A stretch of DNA of 64,000 nucleotides from VFMC01 sp040380855 (GTDB lineage: Bacteria > Actinomycetota > Acidimicrobiia > Acidimicrobiales > Ilumatobacteraceae): assembly GCA_040380855.1 (NCBI GenBank), contig JBEIIG010000006.1, forward strand, positions 32,509-96,508. The letters are read 5' to 3'. The notes below the pieces were generated by a model. That model saw only the letters and a list, made by a program, of their open reading frames with translations, was not told the DNA's origin and ran no database searches. Position 1 is the stretch's first letter, and every line of letters starts with the position of its first letter. Made by a program: the position numbers and the translations under genes. Shown here piece after piece: positions 9,253-17,403 of this stretch.

Positions 9253-10116
9253 ATGAGTGCTCTCAGCGCCCGCGCCTCGTTCGCCTCACACCGACTGATC
9301 GGCTGGGTGTTCTGGGACCCGAGGGCGATCGAGTTGTACGGCGAACTCGGTGTGCCCAACGGTGCGGGCTACTACATCGCCAGCCGCGCCGCGCCGCTCG
9401 CCGATGCCGGCGACGAGGCGGTGATCGCCGCGTTCTACTCGATCAGCCCGGCATTCATCCGGTTCTCACTGGGCCTCACCCGTCAGCACACCACCTTCGC
9501 CGACGCCTACCGGGTGCGCAACGAGGCGGTCGGCGAGGGCTTGCGCCGCTATGTGCCCCAGATCTGCACCTCGCTCGCGTCGTATGCCCCGCGCCTGTGG
9601 GACGTGGTCGATCACCTGCCGCGCTCGGGCCGCGTGCTGTTCGCAGCCCATGCCGAATGGCCTCGCCTCGACGACGTCGACCCGGTGGTGTCGGCCTGGC
9701 TGGCTCTCAACTGCATCCGCGAGTGGCGAGGCGACACGCACTTCGCCCTGCTCGCGGCCACCGACGTCGACGGGGTACAGGCCGGTCTGCTGCACGACGC
9801 ATGGATGGGCTACCCGGGCGACTGGATCCCGCGCAGCCGTGGTGCCGACGACGCCGCACTCGCGGCGGCGATCGAGGGCCTGACCGCGCGTGGGTGGGCC
9901 ACCGACGGCCGGGTGAACGAAGCGGGCATCACGTTTCGCCAACAACTCGAGGACCGTACCGATCAGCTCACCGAGCGCGCCTGGGTTCACCTGGGAGAAG
10001 CACGCACCACCGCCCTGTGCTCGCTGATCGAGCCGGTGGGGCCGCGCCTGATGCAACGTATCGACGACACGGCCGGGCCGAACTGGATGCCAGCGGCCCG
10101 ACCGCGTCGGCGCTGA
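9253..10116 (+). CDS. SCO6745 family protein
   Basis: 287 residues. It matches the actinobacterial SCO6745/SalK-type family: an N-terminal helical part with ASRAAPLADAGDEAVIAAFYSISPAFI, a central WLALNCIREWRGDTHFALLAATDVDGVQA segment, and a C-terminal winged-helix-like stretch RGWATDGRVNEAGITFRQQLEDRTD. The biochemical role of the family is not established. The start is the ATG directly after the upstream TAG. The 3' end is 4 nt from the convergent glutathione peroxidase gene. Confidence 0.78.
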   Translation: MSALSARASFASHRLIGWVFWDPRAIELYGELGVPNGAGYYIASRAAPLADAGDEAVIAAFYSISPAFIRFSLGLTRQHTTFADAYRVRNEAVGEGLRRYVPQICTSLASYAPRLWDVVDHLPRSGRVLFAAHAEWPRLDDVDPVVSAWLALNCIREWRGDTHFALLAATDVDGVQAGLLHDAWMGYPGDWIPRSRGADDAALAAAIEGLTARGWATDGRVNEAGITFRQQLEDRTDQLTERAWVHLGEARTTALCSLIEPVGPRLMQRIDDTAGPNWMPAARPRRR

Positions 10117-10120
10117 CGGA

Positions 10121-10663
10121 TCAGCCGAGTGCGGCTTCGATCGCCTCGACCACGATCGGGTCGTCGGGCGCGGTGGTGGGAGCGAAGCGCGCCACCACGT
10201 TGCCGTCTTTGCCGATGAGGAACTTCTCGAAGTTCCACAGGATCTCGGGGTCGTCGTTCACGGTGAGGCCGTGGCCCTTCAGCGTGGCGCGGAACCCGTC
10301 GGGGTCGCCGGCGGCACGGGGTGCCGCAGCGGTGAGGGCTGCGTAGAGCGGGTGCTTGTCGTCGCCGGCGACGCTGATCTTGGCGTGCAGAGGAAACGTG
10401 ACCGAGTAATTCGTCGAGCAGAACTCGGCGATCTCGTCGTTGGTACCCGGCTCTTGGCCGAGGAAGTTGTTGGCGGGGAAGCCGAGCACGCTGAAGCCCC
10501 GGCCGGCGAAGCGCTCGTGCACCTGCTCGAGTCCGGTGTACTGCGGGGTGAGGCCGCACTTCGAGGCGACGTTCACGACGAGCAGCACCTTGCCTGCATG
10601 GTCGGCCAGCGAGGTGGCCGCGCCGGTGATGGTGGTGAGCGGGATCTCCTGCAATGCGGTCAT
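10121..10663 (-). CDS. Glutathione peroxidase family (thiol peroxidase)
   Basis: 180 residues. The peroxidatic cysteine is in NVASKCGLTPQY (about 36), Gln in GFPANNFLGQEPG, and Trp-Asn in EILWNFEKFLI: the full Gpx catalytic tetrad with Cys in place of selenocysteine. Bacterial Cys-Gpx enzymes usually draw electrons from thioredoxin and reduce H2O2 or lipid hydroperoxides in the cytoplasm. Start ATG 10663 faces the M20 amidase gene across a 63-nt divergent spacer. Confidence 0.9.
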   Translation of the reverse strand: MTALQEIPLTTITGAATSLADHAGKVLLVVNVASKCGLTPQYTGLEQVHERFAGRGFSVLGFPANNFLGQEPGTNDEIAEFCSTNYSVTFPLHAKISVAGDDKHPLYAALTAAAPRAAGDPDGFRATLKGHGLTVNDDPEILWNFEKFLIGKDGNVVARFAPTTAPDDPIVVEAIEAALG

Positions 10664-10713
10664 GGCGCGAAGGTTCGCACAGCGACGGCCGAGGTGCCCA
10701 CTCGAGACGGCAC

Positions 10714-10719
10714 TATCGT
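10714..10719 (+). promoter_or_regulatory. -10 hexamer TATCGT of a leaderless gene
   Basis: TATCGT ends 7 nt before ATG 10727. It selects this ATG in a frame that stays open for another ~450 nt upstream. Confidence 0.55.
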
Positions 10720-10726
10720 CGCCCCC

Positions 10727-11986
10727 ATGACTGCGATCGAGACCCGCTCCAGCACGTTCCGTCCCGAGCAGGTGGTGGCCGACCTGCGTGCCCTCGCCGA
10801 CCGGACGGGCGGCCCCGAGGGCAGCCGTCGCCTGGCCTGGACACCGGAGTGGCTCGAGGCCCGGGCACTGCTGCGCGAGAGCCTGGCCACGTTGCCCGTC
10901 GAGGTCGACACCGACGAGGCCGGCAACCTGTGGGCGGTGCTGCGCGGCGAGCGCCCCGAGATGCTGGTGGTGGGCTCGCACCTCGACAGCGTGCCGAAAG
11001 GCGGTTGGCTCGACGGTGCGCTCGGGGTGATGGCAGGCCTCGAACTGCTGCGCGCGCTCGCGGCCGAGGGCACGCCCCCGGTCAGCGTCGCGCTCGTCGA
11101 CTGGGCCGACGAGGAGGGCGCTCGGTTCAGCCGCAGCCTGTTCGGCTCCGCCGCCAGCGTGGGCACGCTCGACATCGAGGTGCTCCGCGGCCTCGTCGAC
11201 AAAGAGGGCAACCGTCTGCCCGAGGTGCTCGCCCACCACGGGGTCGACATCGATCGGCTCGACGGTGCCCGCACCCGCATGGCCGATGTGAAGGCGTATG
11301 TCGAGGTGCACATCGAACAGGGCCCGATCCTCGAGTCGATGGGGAAGGGCATCTGCACCGTCACCGGCACCAAGGGCATCGAACGCGAGCGGCTGATCTT
11401 CCGCGGCCAGGCCGCGCACGCGGGCACGATGCCGATGGAGATGCGCCGCGACAGCTTCCGGGCCGCCTCGCGCTTCGCCCTCGCGATCGCCGAGATCGGT
11501 GAGCGGCACCAGGGGGTCACCACCGTGGGCCATGCGCAGTGCTGGCCCGGGGTGGTCACCGCCGTCGCCGGCGAGACCCGCATCACGATGGACATGCGCC
11601 ACATCGATGCCGAGGCGCTCGCCACGATGTTCCGCGAAGCCCACGAGGCCGCCGCGGCCGCCGCGGCTGCCGAAGGCTGCACCATCGAGTGGGAGCACAT
11701 CTTCCGCATCCCGCCGATGCCGTTCCATCCGCTGCTGCTCGACGCAGCACGCGCTGCGGTGCGCGAGGTGGAGGGTCACGACATCGAACTGCCGAGTGGC
11801 GCGTTGCACGACGCCAGCGAGATGGCCCGCGAGGTACCGACGGTGATGATCTTCTCGAGCAGCACCAACGGCCTCAGCCACACCAAAGAGGAAGACACAC
11901 CGGTCGATCACCTGCACATGGCGGTCGATGCGTTCGACCGCACGTGCCGTCAGGCGATGGCCCTCATCAGCGCCGGCGCGCTGTAG
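10727..11986 (+). CDS. M20 hydantoinase/carbamoylase-family amidase
   Basis: 419 residues. Di-zinc ligands are visible as VVGSHLDSVPKGGWLDGALG and WADEEGARF, followed by VEVHIEQGP and the HAGTMPMEMRRD lid/dimerisation region, ending with HTKEEDTP. This is the N-carbamoyl-L-amino acid hydrolase / allantoate amidohydrolase group, which releases CO2 and NH3 from carbamoyl compounds in purine, pyrimidine or hydantoin catabolism. No hydantoinase or allantoinase gene is nearby, so the substrate stays open. The last 20 bp overlap the convergent regulator gene. Confidence 0.87.
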   Translation: MTAIETRSSTFRPEQVVADLRALADRTGGPEGSRRLAWTPEWLEARALLRESLATLPVEVDTDEAGNLWAVLRGERPEMLVVGSHLDSVPKGGWLDGALGVMAGLELLRALAAEGTPPVSVALVDWADEEGARFSRSLFGSAASVGTLDIEVLRGLVDKEGNRLPEVLAHHGVDIDRLDGARTRMADVKAYVEVHIEQGPILESMGKGICTVTGTKGIERERLIFRGQAAHAGTMPMEMRRDSFRAASRFALAIAEIGERHQGVTTVGHAQCWPGVVTAVAGETRITMDMRHIDAEALATMFREAHEAAAAAAAAEGCTIEWEHIFRIPPMPFHPLLLDAARAAVREVEGHDIELPSGALHDASEMAREVPTVMIFSSSTNGLSHTKEEDTPVDHLHMAVDAFDRTCRQAMALISAGAL

Positions 11987-12302
11987 CGGGTGCAGCCTGG
12001 CCCGTGAGCGGGCCGAACACTTCGGCGATCTGGTGGCCCGCTTCGAGGGGGTGCCGTAGCGGGTGGTCGAGGTCGACCTCGTAGACGTTGTTGCGGCCCC
12101 GCTTGTGGCGCACCACGTATCCGGCCTCGACGAGATCGGTGACGATGCTGTGCACCGCGCGCTCGCCGATGCCCACCATCCGCGCCATCTCGGTGAGCCG
12201 CACCTCGGGGTTCTGCGCGATGCAGAGCAGGACATGGGCATGGTTGGTGAGGAAGGTCCACGAGGGGACCTCGACGGCGGATGAGACGACCGTTCGCTGC
12301 AC
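11967..12302 (-). CDS. Winged-helix transcriptional regulator (MarR/ArsR-like)
   Basis: 111 residues from GTG 12302. A winged-helix domain covers about 15-75: NHAHVLLCIAQNPEVRLTEMARMVG, the recognition helix ERAVHSIVTDLVEAGYVV, then a wing RHKRGRNNVYEVD. There is no separate ligand domain, only a short tail. An upstream GTG at 12320 is possible, but TACACT sits 6 nt before GTG 12302. It diverges from isocitrate dehydrogenase, and an inverted repeat lies in the shared region, so control of icd is a reasonable inference. The gene end overlaps the convergent amidase by 20 bp. Confidence 0.75.
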   Translation of the reverse strand: MQRTVVSSAVEVPSWTFLTNHAHVLLCIAQNPEVRLTEMARMVGIGERAVHSIVTDLVEAGYVVRHKRGRNNVYEVDLDHPLRHPLEAGHQIAEVFGPLTGQAAPATARRR

Positions 12303-12308
12303 GTGGCG

Positions 12309-12314
12309 AGTGTA
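12309..12314 (-). promoter_or_regulatory. -10 hexamer TACACT before a GTG start
   Basis: Minus-strand TACACT ends 6 nt before GTG 12302. Confidence 0.5.
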
Positions 12315-12343
12315 ACCCACCGGATGTTTCTCGATCGTCTGAG

Positions 12344-12372
12344 TTGACGTGGTTGTTCATACATGCTTTACT
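12344..12372 (+). promoter_or_regulatory. Promoter of isocitrate dehydrogenase, TTGACG-17-TTTACT
   Basis: TTGACG (12344-12349) and TTTACT (12367-12372) are 17 bp apart. Transcription would start near 12379, giving a leader of about 60 nt. The surrounding 12320-12390 is unusually AT-rich for this window. Confidence 0.5.
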
Positions 12373-12380
12373 AATCATGT
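12361..12380. promoter_or_regulatory. Inverted repeat ACATG-N10-CATGT over the icd -10
   Basis: The arms ACATG (12361-12365) and CATGT (12376-12380) flank the proposed -10 box. A dimeric regulator bound here would block RNA polymerase; the divergent winged-helix protein is the obvious candidate, by inference only. Confidence 0.4.
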
Positions 12381-12440
12381 TTCTACAAGGCAGTCCTTGC
12401 CACCAGCACCTCTACCAGCACGAGCAGCGACAGGACCGAC

Positions 12441-13889
12441 ATGACCACCAACCGGCAGCCCACCCCCATCACCGTCGCTCGCGGCGACGGCATCGGCCCC
12501 GAGATCATGGATGCCACACTCCGCATCCTCGAAGCCGCCGGCGCCCGCCTGGCGATCGAGGAGATCGAGATCGGCGAAGCCGTCTACCAGCGGGGCAACA
12601 CGGCAGGCATCGAGCCCGAGTCGCTCGCGTCGCTGCGCCGCACGGGCGTGTTCCTGAAGGCGCCCATCACCACCCCCCAGGGTGGCGGCTTCAAGAGCCT
12701 CAACGTGACGGTGCGCAAGACGCTCGGGTTGTACGCCAATGTGCGGCCCTGCCCCGCCTATGCACCGTTCGTCGCCACCAAGCACCCCGGCATGGACGTG
12801 GTGATCATCCGCGAGAACGAAGAAGACCTCTACGCCGGCATCGAGCACCGCCAGAGCGACGAGGTGTACCAGTGCCTCAAGCTCATCACCCGGCCGGGCT
12901 GCGAGCGCATCGCCCGCTACGCGTTCGAGTACGCCCGCGCCTACAACCGCTCGAAGGTGACGGCGTTCACCAAGGACAACATCATGAAGATGACCGACGG
13001 CCTGTTCCACAAGGTCGCCGAAGAGGTCGCGGCCGAGTACCCCGACATCGAGTTCGAGCACTGGATCGTCGACATCGGCGCAGCCAAGCTGGCCGATACG
13101 CCCGAGGCGTTCGACGTGGTGCTGCTGCCCAACCTGTACGGCGACATCCTGTCCGACGTGGCCGCCCAGATCGCCGGCTCGGTGGGCCTGGCGGGCAGCG
13201 CCAACATCGGCCCCTCCACCGCCATGTTCGAGGCCATCCACGGCTCGGCCCCCCGCCGCGCCGGCCAAGACGTGGCCAACCCCTCGGGCCTGTTCCTCGG
13301 CGCCGTGCAGATGCTGGTGCACATCGGCCAGGGCGACGTGGCCACCCGCGCCCACAACGCCTGGCTCACGACGATCGAGGACGGTGTGCACACCTACGAC
13401 ATCTTCGATCCGGAAGTGAGCACCTCGCGGGTCGGCACCTCGGCGTTCGCCGACGCCGTGATCGCCCGCCTCGGCGAGGAGCCGTCGACGCTCACCCCGG
13501 TGCGCTACGCCGATGCCCCGTCGATCTCGGTGAAGGTGCCCACCCGGGCCCGCCAGCAGAAAGAACAGGTCGGCATCGACATCTTCCTCGACGTACCACA
13601 CCTCACCCCCGACGAGCTCGGTCGCCAACTCGAACCACTCGCGCTGCCGTACTTCCGACTCGACATGCTCTCGAACCGGGGACAGAAGGTGTACCCCGAC
13701 GGCGCACCCGAGACGCTGTGCGTCGACGCCTTCCGGTGCCGGTTCCTCGGCCGATCCGGTTCGGTGAGCGCATCGGCCACCATCAACCTGCTCGGACGAC
13801 TGAACGATGCGGGTTTCCCGTTCATCAAGAGCGAAGGCCTGTTCACCTTCGACGGCGAGCCGGGCTTCAGCAAGGGCCAGGGGCAATGA
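12441..13889 (+). CDS. icd: Isocitrate dehydrogenase (Thermus-type, ~480 aa)
   Basis: 482 residues. Beta-decarboxylating dehydrogenase fold: ARGDGIGPEIMD at the N-terminus, the substrate loop around SLNVTVRKTLGLYANVRP, IIRENEEDLYAGIEH, the catalytic K in FTKDNIMK, and the cofactor/metal segment NLYGDILSDVAAQ. The metal-binding aspartates, SGSANIGPS and HGSAPRRAGQDVANP follow. A C-terminal domain of ~140 residues beyond the usual ~340 core is typical of the Thermus thermophilus-like IDH. It converts isocitrate to 2-oxoglutarate in the TCA cycle; cofactor choice is not assigned. AGGA 6 nt before ATG 12441 serves as a Shine-Dalgarno. The next gene overlaps its stop (ATGA). Confidence 0.9.
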   Translation: MTTNRQPTPITVARGDGIGPEIMDATLRILEAAGARLAIEEIEIGEAVYQRGNTAGIEPESLASLRRTGVFLKAPITTPQGGGFKSLNVTVRKTLGLYANVRPCPAYAPFVATKHPGMDVVIIRENEEDLYAGIEHRQSDEVYQCLKLITRPGCERIARYAFEYARAYNRSKVTAFTKDNIMKMTDGLFHKVAEEVAAEYPDIEFEHWIVDIGAAKLADTPEAFDVVLLPNLYGDILSDVAAQIAGSVGLAGSANIGPSTAMFEAIHGSAPRRAGQDVANPSGLFLGAVQMLVHIGQGDVATRAHNAWLTTIEDGVHTYDIFDPEVSTSRVGTSAFADAVIARLGEEPSTLTPVRYADAPSISVKVPTRARQQKEQVGIDIFLDVPHLTPDELGRQLEPLALPYFRLDMLSNRGQKVYPDGAPETLCVDAFRCRFLGRSGSVSASATINLLGRLNDAGFPFIKSEGLFTFDGEPGFSKGQGQ

Positions 13890-14242
13890 GCACGACGCCA
13901 GGGTCCACCGCCGCAGGGGTGGCGCTGTCGATCGTCGCCGACGACGACGATGCGCACGCCTTCTGCCGTCGCCTCGCCACCGTGGTGAACCACGGACCGA
14001 TGCACCTCGCCCGCGCCTTCCAGCTGGCCACCCAGGTGTACCCCGTGCGGTCCGACACCGTGTCGGGCACCTCGGTGGTGATGCGCTGCGAGTTCCGCAT
14101 GCGGCGATCAGGGTCGCCCGTCGACCAGGAGGCACTCGACGACCTGCGTCGCCGACTACGCCACATCACCACCTTCGACGAACGGATGCTCGATGCCCAC
14201 GACACACTCGTCGGGCTCACGCCGTTCCCCCACGTCGCCTGA
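13886..14242 (+). CDS. Hypothetical protein coupled to isocitrate dehydrogenase
   Basis: 118 residues, soluble, with no recognised family. It begins MSTTPGSTAAGVALSIV, has an acidic DDDDAH patch, a central MHLARAFQLATQVYPVRSD and a basic, helix-forming C-terminal half (DQEALDDLRRRLRHI). Its start overlaps the icd stop by 4 nt, so translation is coupled and expression should follow icd. A link to TCA regulation would be guesswork. Confidence 0.6.
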   Translation: MSTTPGSTAAGVALSIVADDDDAHAFCRRLATVVNHGPMHLARAFQLATQVYPVRSDTVSGTSVVMRCEFRMRRSGSPVDQEALDDLRRRLRHITTFDERMLDAHDTLVGLTPFPHVA

Positions 14243-14257
14243 TCAGCGGCCGACCTC

Positions 14258-15145
14258 GTGTCTTCTGATCCTGGCGGCACCAGTCAGCAGCGCCGTCCAC
14301 CCGGTGGTGGCCGGTACGACGGCGCTGCTGCGGTGCTGGCAACCCGCCACCACAAGTTGCCGTTGATCGCACCAGCGTTCGCCAGACTGGGCCTCACCGT
14401 CGATGCCGTCGAGGTCGACACCGATGCACTCGGCACCTTCACCGGCGAGATCGAACGCACGATGAACCAGTTGGACACGGCGGTGGCCAAGGCCCGACTG
14501 GGAATGCAGGCAACGGGTGCCTCGATCGGCATCGCCTCCGAGGGCGCCATCGGCCCAGCGCCGTCGATGCCCTACGTCGTGAGCGCCACCGAGCTGGTGG
14601 TGCTCGTCGACGACGAACTCGGCATCGTCGTCGGCGAGACCGAGATGCTGTTCGACATCGTCGTCATCTCGTTCGACACGGCGCCGGGCGAACCGCTCGA
14701 CGACCGGCTGCGACGAGCCGACTTCCCCGAACACGGGCTGATCGCGATGCCCTCGTCCGGCACCATCGCTCCGATCCACAAAGGAATCCACGACCGCGAC
14801 GACCTCGAGCGGGCCATCGCCGAGTGCGCCGCCGCATCGACCGATGGTCGGGCGCGGGTGACGACCGATCTGCGCGCCCATCACTGCCCCAGTCGGCGGC
14901 CGATCATCGCTGCGGCCGCGGCCCGACTCGCCATGCGCCTGGCGGCCAACTGCCCGGCCTGCGCCACACCGGGCTGGGGCATCCTGCGCGCCAACCGGGG
15001 GGCACCCTGCCGCGCATGCGGTGAACAGGTCGACATCGTCGCCGCCTACGTCGAGGGCTGTCAGCGGTGTCCGGTCGAACTGGCGATGCCGCTGCCTGGC
15101 CGCGAGACCGCCGATCCGTCGCGCTGTCCGTCCTGCAACCCCTGA
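14258..15145 (+). CDS. DUF6671 family protein with two zinc-ribbon-like Cys pairs
   Basis: 295 residues from GTG 14258. The N-terminal two thirds resemble DUF6671: ATRHHKLPLIAPAFARLGL, EIERTMNQLDTAVAKARLG, GASIGIASEGAIGP, and a C-terminal HKGIHDRDDL segment. The last 80 residues hold CPAC/CRAC and CQRC/CPSC pairs, which would bind one or two zinc ions. No biochemical function is known for the family. No Shine-Dalgarno or TANNNT box is obvious; it probably continues the icd transcript, 15 nt downstream. It ends 7 nt before the convergent methyltransferase. Confidence 0.72.
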   Translation: MSSDPGGTSQQRRPPGGGRYDGAAAVLATRHHKLPLIAPAFARLGLTVDAVEVDTDALGTFTGEIERTMNQLDTAVAKARLGMQATGASIGIASEGAIGPAPSMPYVVSATELVVLVDDELGIVVGETEMLFDIVVISFDTAPGEPLDDRLRRADFPEHGLIAMPSSGTIAPIHKGIHDRDDLERAIAECAAASTDGRARVTTDLRAHHCPSRRPIIAAAAARLAMRLAANCPACATPGWGILRANRGAPCRACGEQVDIVAAYVEGCQRCPVELAMPLPGRETADPSRCPSCNP

Positions 15146-15152
15146 CCGGGGT

Positions 15153-15896
15153 TCAGCGCGGGCGGTGGGCCACGATGATGGCCGACTGGGCGAACGGGCG
15201 CAGCCAACGAGGGGCGCTGCGGCTGTCGAGCGAGCGGTGCAGCGCCCGATACCAGCCCGGATAGAAGTCGCCCATCCGCGGCACCAGACCGTGGTAGGTG
15301 ATCGAGTCGATCGTGAACCCGGCGCGACGGAGCAACCGGCACAGCGAGCGAGCCGACAGCGTGCGCAGCCGGGTGCCGTACACCCGGCGCATCACCTTGG
15401 TGACCCCCAAGGGCGACCAGGGCTGGCTGTGGGTGTTCACCACCAGCGAGCCGCCGGGGCGCAACATGCCGTACATCGCCGCTGCGCCGGCGGCGCGCAG
15501 CGAGTCCTCGGCGTTCAAGAAGAAACGGAAGGCGCTCACCACGTCGAACTGCTCGTGCAGCGTCCCGGCCGAGGCGTCCACCGCCACCAGTGTCGACGTG
15601 GGGCTGTTGGCGGCGGCCACCTGCAACATGTCGGGGGAGATGTCGAGACCGAACGTGATGGGGAACACATCGGCCGCGACCTTCAGCACCCGGCCCGTGC
15701 CGCACGCGAAATCGGCTGCCTCGGCCGCCCCCTGGGTGCGCAGACGCGAGAACGTGCGCGTGAGGAATGGTCGTTCGAACCAGGCCCACTCGTCGGCGTA
15801 ATACCCCTCGGCATACGCCTGCTCGTACTCGGAAGCCTTGTCGGTGCCGAGGTGGGTGTCGCGATAGGTCCAGGTATCGGGTTGCTTGATGCTCAC
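15153..15896 (-). CDS. Class I SAM-dependent methyltransferase
   Basis: 247 residues. The SAM-binding motif I DFACGTGRVLK lies near 62-72, GLDISPDMLQVA is motif II, FDVVSAFRFFLNAED follows, and GMLRPGGSLVVNTHS is the post-III strand. The C-terminal part (TLSARSLCRLLRRAGF) resembles Methyltransf_11/25 small-molecule enzymes. Substrate unknown. It is downstream of gatB on the same strand with a 64-nt gap that includes a 6-bp-stem hairpin, so it may be only partly co-transcribed. The start is GTG 15896 with a CATGCT box 6 nt upstream. Confidence 0.8.
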   Translation of the reverse strand: MSIKQPDTWTYRDTHLGTDKASEYEQAYAEGYYADEWAWFERPFLTRTFSRLRTQGAAEAADFACGTGRVLKVAADVFPITFGLDISPDMLQVAAANSPTSTLVAVDASAGTLHEQFDVVSAFRFFLNAEDSLRAAGAAAMYGMLRPGGSLVVNTHSQPWSPLGVTKVMRRVYGTRLRTLSARSLCRLLRRAGFTIDSITYHGLVPRMGDFYPGWYRALHRSLDSRSAPRWLRPFAQSAIIVAHRPR

Positions 15897-15920
15897 CGGG
15901 TCAGCATGGACTGCCCTGAT

Positions 15921-15935
15921 GCCTGTCCGACAGGC
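15921..15935. terminator. Possible hairpin between gatB and the methyltransferase
   Basis: GCCTGT and ACAGGC pair around a 3-nt loop. There is no T-tract, so it is at most a weak or Rho-assisted terminator. Confidence 0.3.
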
Positions 15936-15960
15936 CCGAACGGCGGCCGGAGGGGGCTGT

Positions 15961-17403
15961 TCAGCCCTTCTTCGCGTTGAGCAGCGCCGTGACGAGTTTG
16001 CCGTCGGCCTTGCCCTGGCTGAGCTTCATCACTGCGCCCACCAGCGCCCCCATTGCCTTGCCCTCACCTGCGCAGAACTTGGCCCAGGCATCGGGCTGGT
16101 CGGCGATGGCCTGGTCGACCATGGCCTCGAGGGCGCCGGTGTCCATCGCCTCGAAGCCCTTCGCCGCCGCGATCGCCGCTGGGTCGCCACCACCGTTGGC
16201 CACGATCTCGGCCAGCACGGCCTTGGCCTGGGTGGCGGTGAGCGCACCACTCACCTCGAGCGTGGTGAGGGCCGCCAGATCGGCCGGCGGCACCCGCGGG
16301 GTGGCGGGTTCGTCGGCGAAGGCCTCCTTCACGTGCACCAGCGCCCGGCCGATGTCGCCACCTGCCGCGGCGACCGCCAGCACGTAGTCGTCCTGGCCGC
16401 GTTCGACCACCGACATCACGGCCTCACTGTGGGCGACCACACCGGCGGCCGACGCCAGGCGGGCGCGGCGGGCACCGGGCAGCAGCGGCAACGCAGCCTC
16501 CACGGCAGCGATCCACTCGGGCGACGGCACCAGCGGCACGAGGTCGGGTTCGAGGAAGTAGCGGTAGTCGTCGGCATCTTCTTTCGAGCGCAGCGTGTGC
16601 GTGCGACCGTCGTTCTCGTCCCAGTGACGGGTCTCCTGGCGAATGGTGTCGCCGGTCTCGAGCAGGTCGATCTGGCGCCGCGCCTCGTACTCGATGGCCC
16701 GGCCGAGCGAGCGCACGCTGTTGACGTTCTTGATCTCGCAGCGCGTGCCGAACGGAGTGCCGGGGCGGTGCACGCTCACGTTCGCGTCGACGCGCATGCT
16801 GCCCTCCTCCATCTTCGCGTCGGAGGCCTCGACCGCCAGCAGGACGGCGCGCAACTCGGTGACGTACTGGCGCGCCTGCTCGGCGGTGCGGATGTCGGGT
16901 CGGCTGACGATCTCGACCAGCGGCACACCGGCACGGTTGAAGTCGATCAGCGAGTAGTCGCTGCCGTGGATGCGGCCACCGGTGCCGCCCATGTGCGTGC
17001 TCTTGCCCGTGTCCTCCTCGAGGTGGGCGCGCTCGACACCGATGCGGGTGCCGTCGGGCAGGTCGAGGTGGCCGTCGATGTTCAGCGGCTGGTCGTACTG
17101 GCTGATCTGGTACGCCTTGGGCATATCGGGGTAGAAGTAGTTCTTGCGGTGGAACGTGCACGGCTGGATGGTGCAGTTCAGGGCCGCCCCGATGCGCATG
17201 GCCAGCTCGACCGCCTGCCGGTTCAGTACCGGCAGCGCGCCGGGCAGGCCGAGGGTGACGGGGTCGATGTGGGTGTTCGGCGCATCACCGAACCGGTTCG
17301 CGCTGGCGCTGAACAGCTTCGTGGCCGTGGCCAGCTCGACGTGCACTTCGAGGCCGACGACCAGCTCCCAGCCGTTGATGAGGTCGTGCTGCGACTCGCT
17401 CAT
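15961..17403 (-). CDS. gatB: Asp/Glu-tRNA amidotransferase subunit B
   Basis: 480 residues. GatB signatures are ELVVGLEVHVELATATKLFS at the N-terminus, FHRKNYFYPDMPKAYQISQYDQPL, DYSLIDFNRAGVPLVEIV, MRVDANVSV and EIKNVNSVRSL, with a C-terminal YqeY-like tail domain. It phosphorylates misacylated Glu-tRNA(Gln) or Asp-tRNA(Asn) and binds the tRNA, and receives ammonia from GatA. Start ATG 17403 overlaps the gatA stop by 4 nt. It is the last gene of gatC-gatA-gatB. Confidence 0.97.
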   Translation of the reverse strand: MSESQHDLINGWELVVGLEVHVELATATKLFSASANRFGDAPNTHIDPVTLGLPGALPVLNRQAVELAMRIGAALNCTIQPCTFHRKNYFYPDMPKAYQISQYDQPLNIDGHLDLPDGTRIGVERAHLEEDTGKSTHMGGTGGRIHGSDYSLIDFNRAGVPLVEIVSRPDIRTAEQARQYVTELRAVLLAVEASDAKMEEGSMRVDANVSVHRPGTPFGTRCEIKNVNSVRSLGRAIEYEARRQIDLLETGDTIRQETRHWDENDGRTHTLRSKEDADDYRYFLEPDLVPLVPSPEWIAAVEAALPLLPGARRARLASAAGVVAHSEAVMSVVERGQDDYVLAVAAAGGDIGRALVHVKEAFADEPATPRVPPADLAALTTLEVSGALTATQAKAVLAEIVANGGGDPAAIAAAKGFEAMDTGALEAMVDQAIADQPDAWAKFCAGEGKAMGALVGAVMKLSQGKADGKLVTALLNAKKG

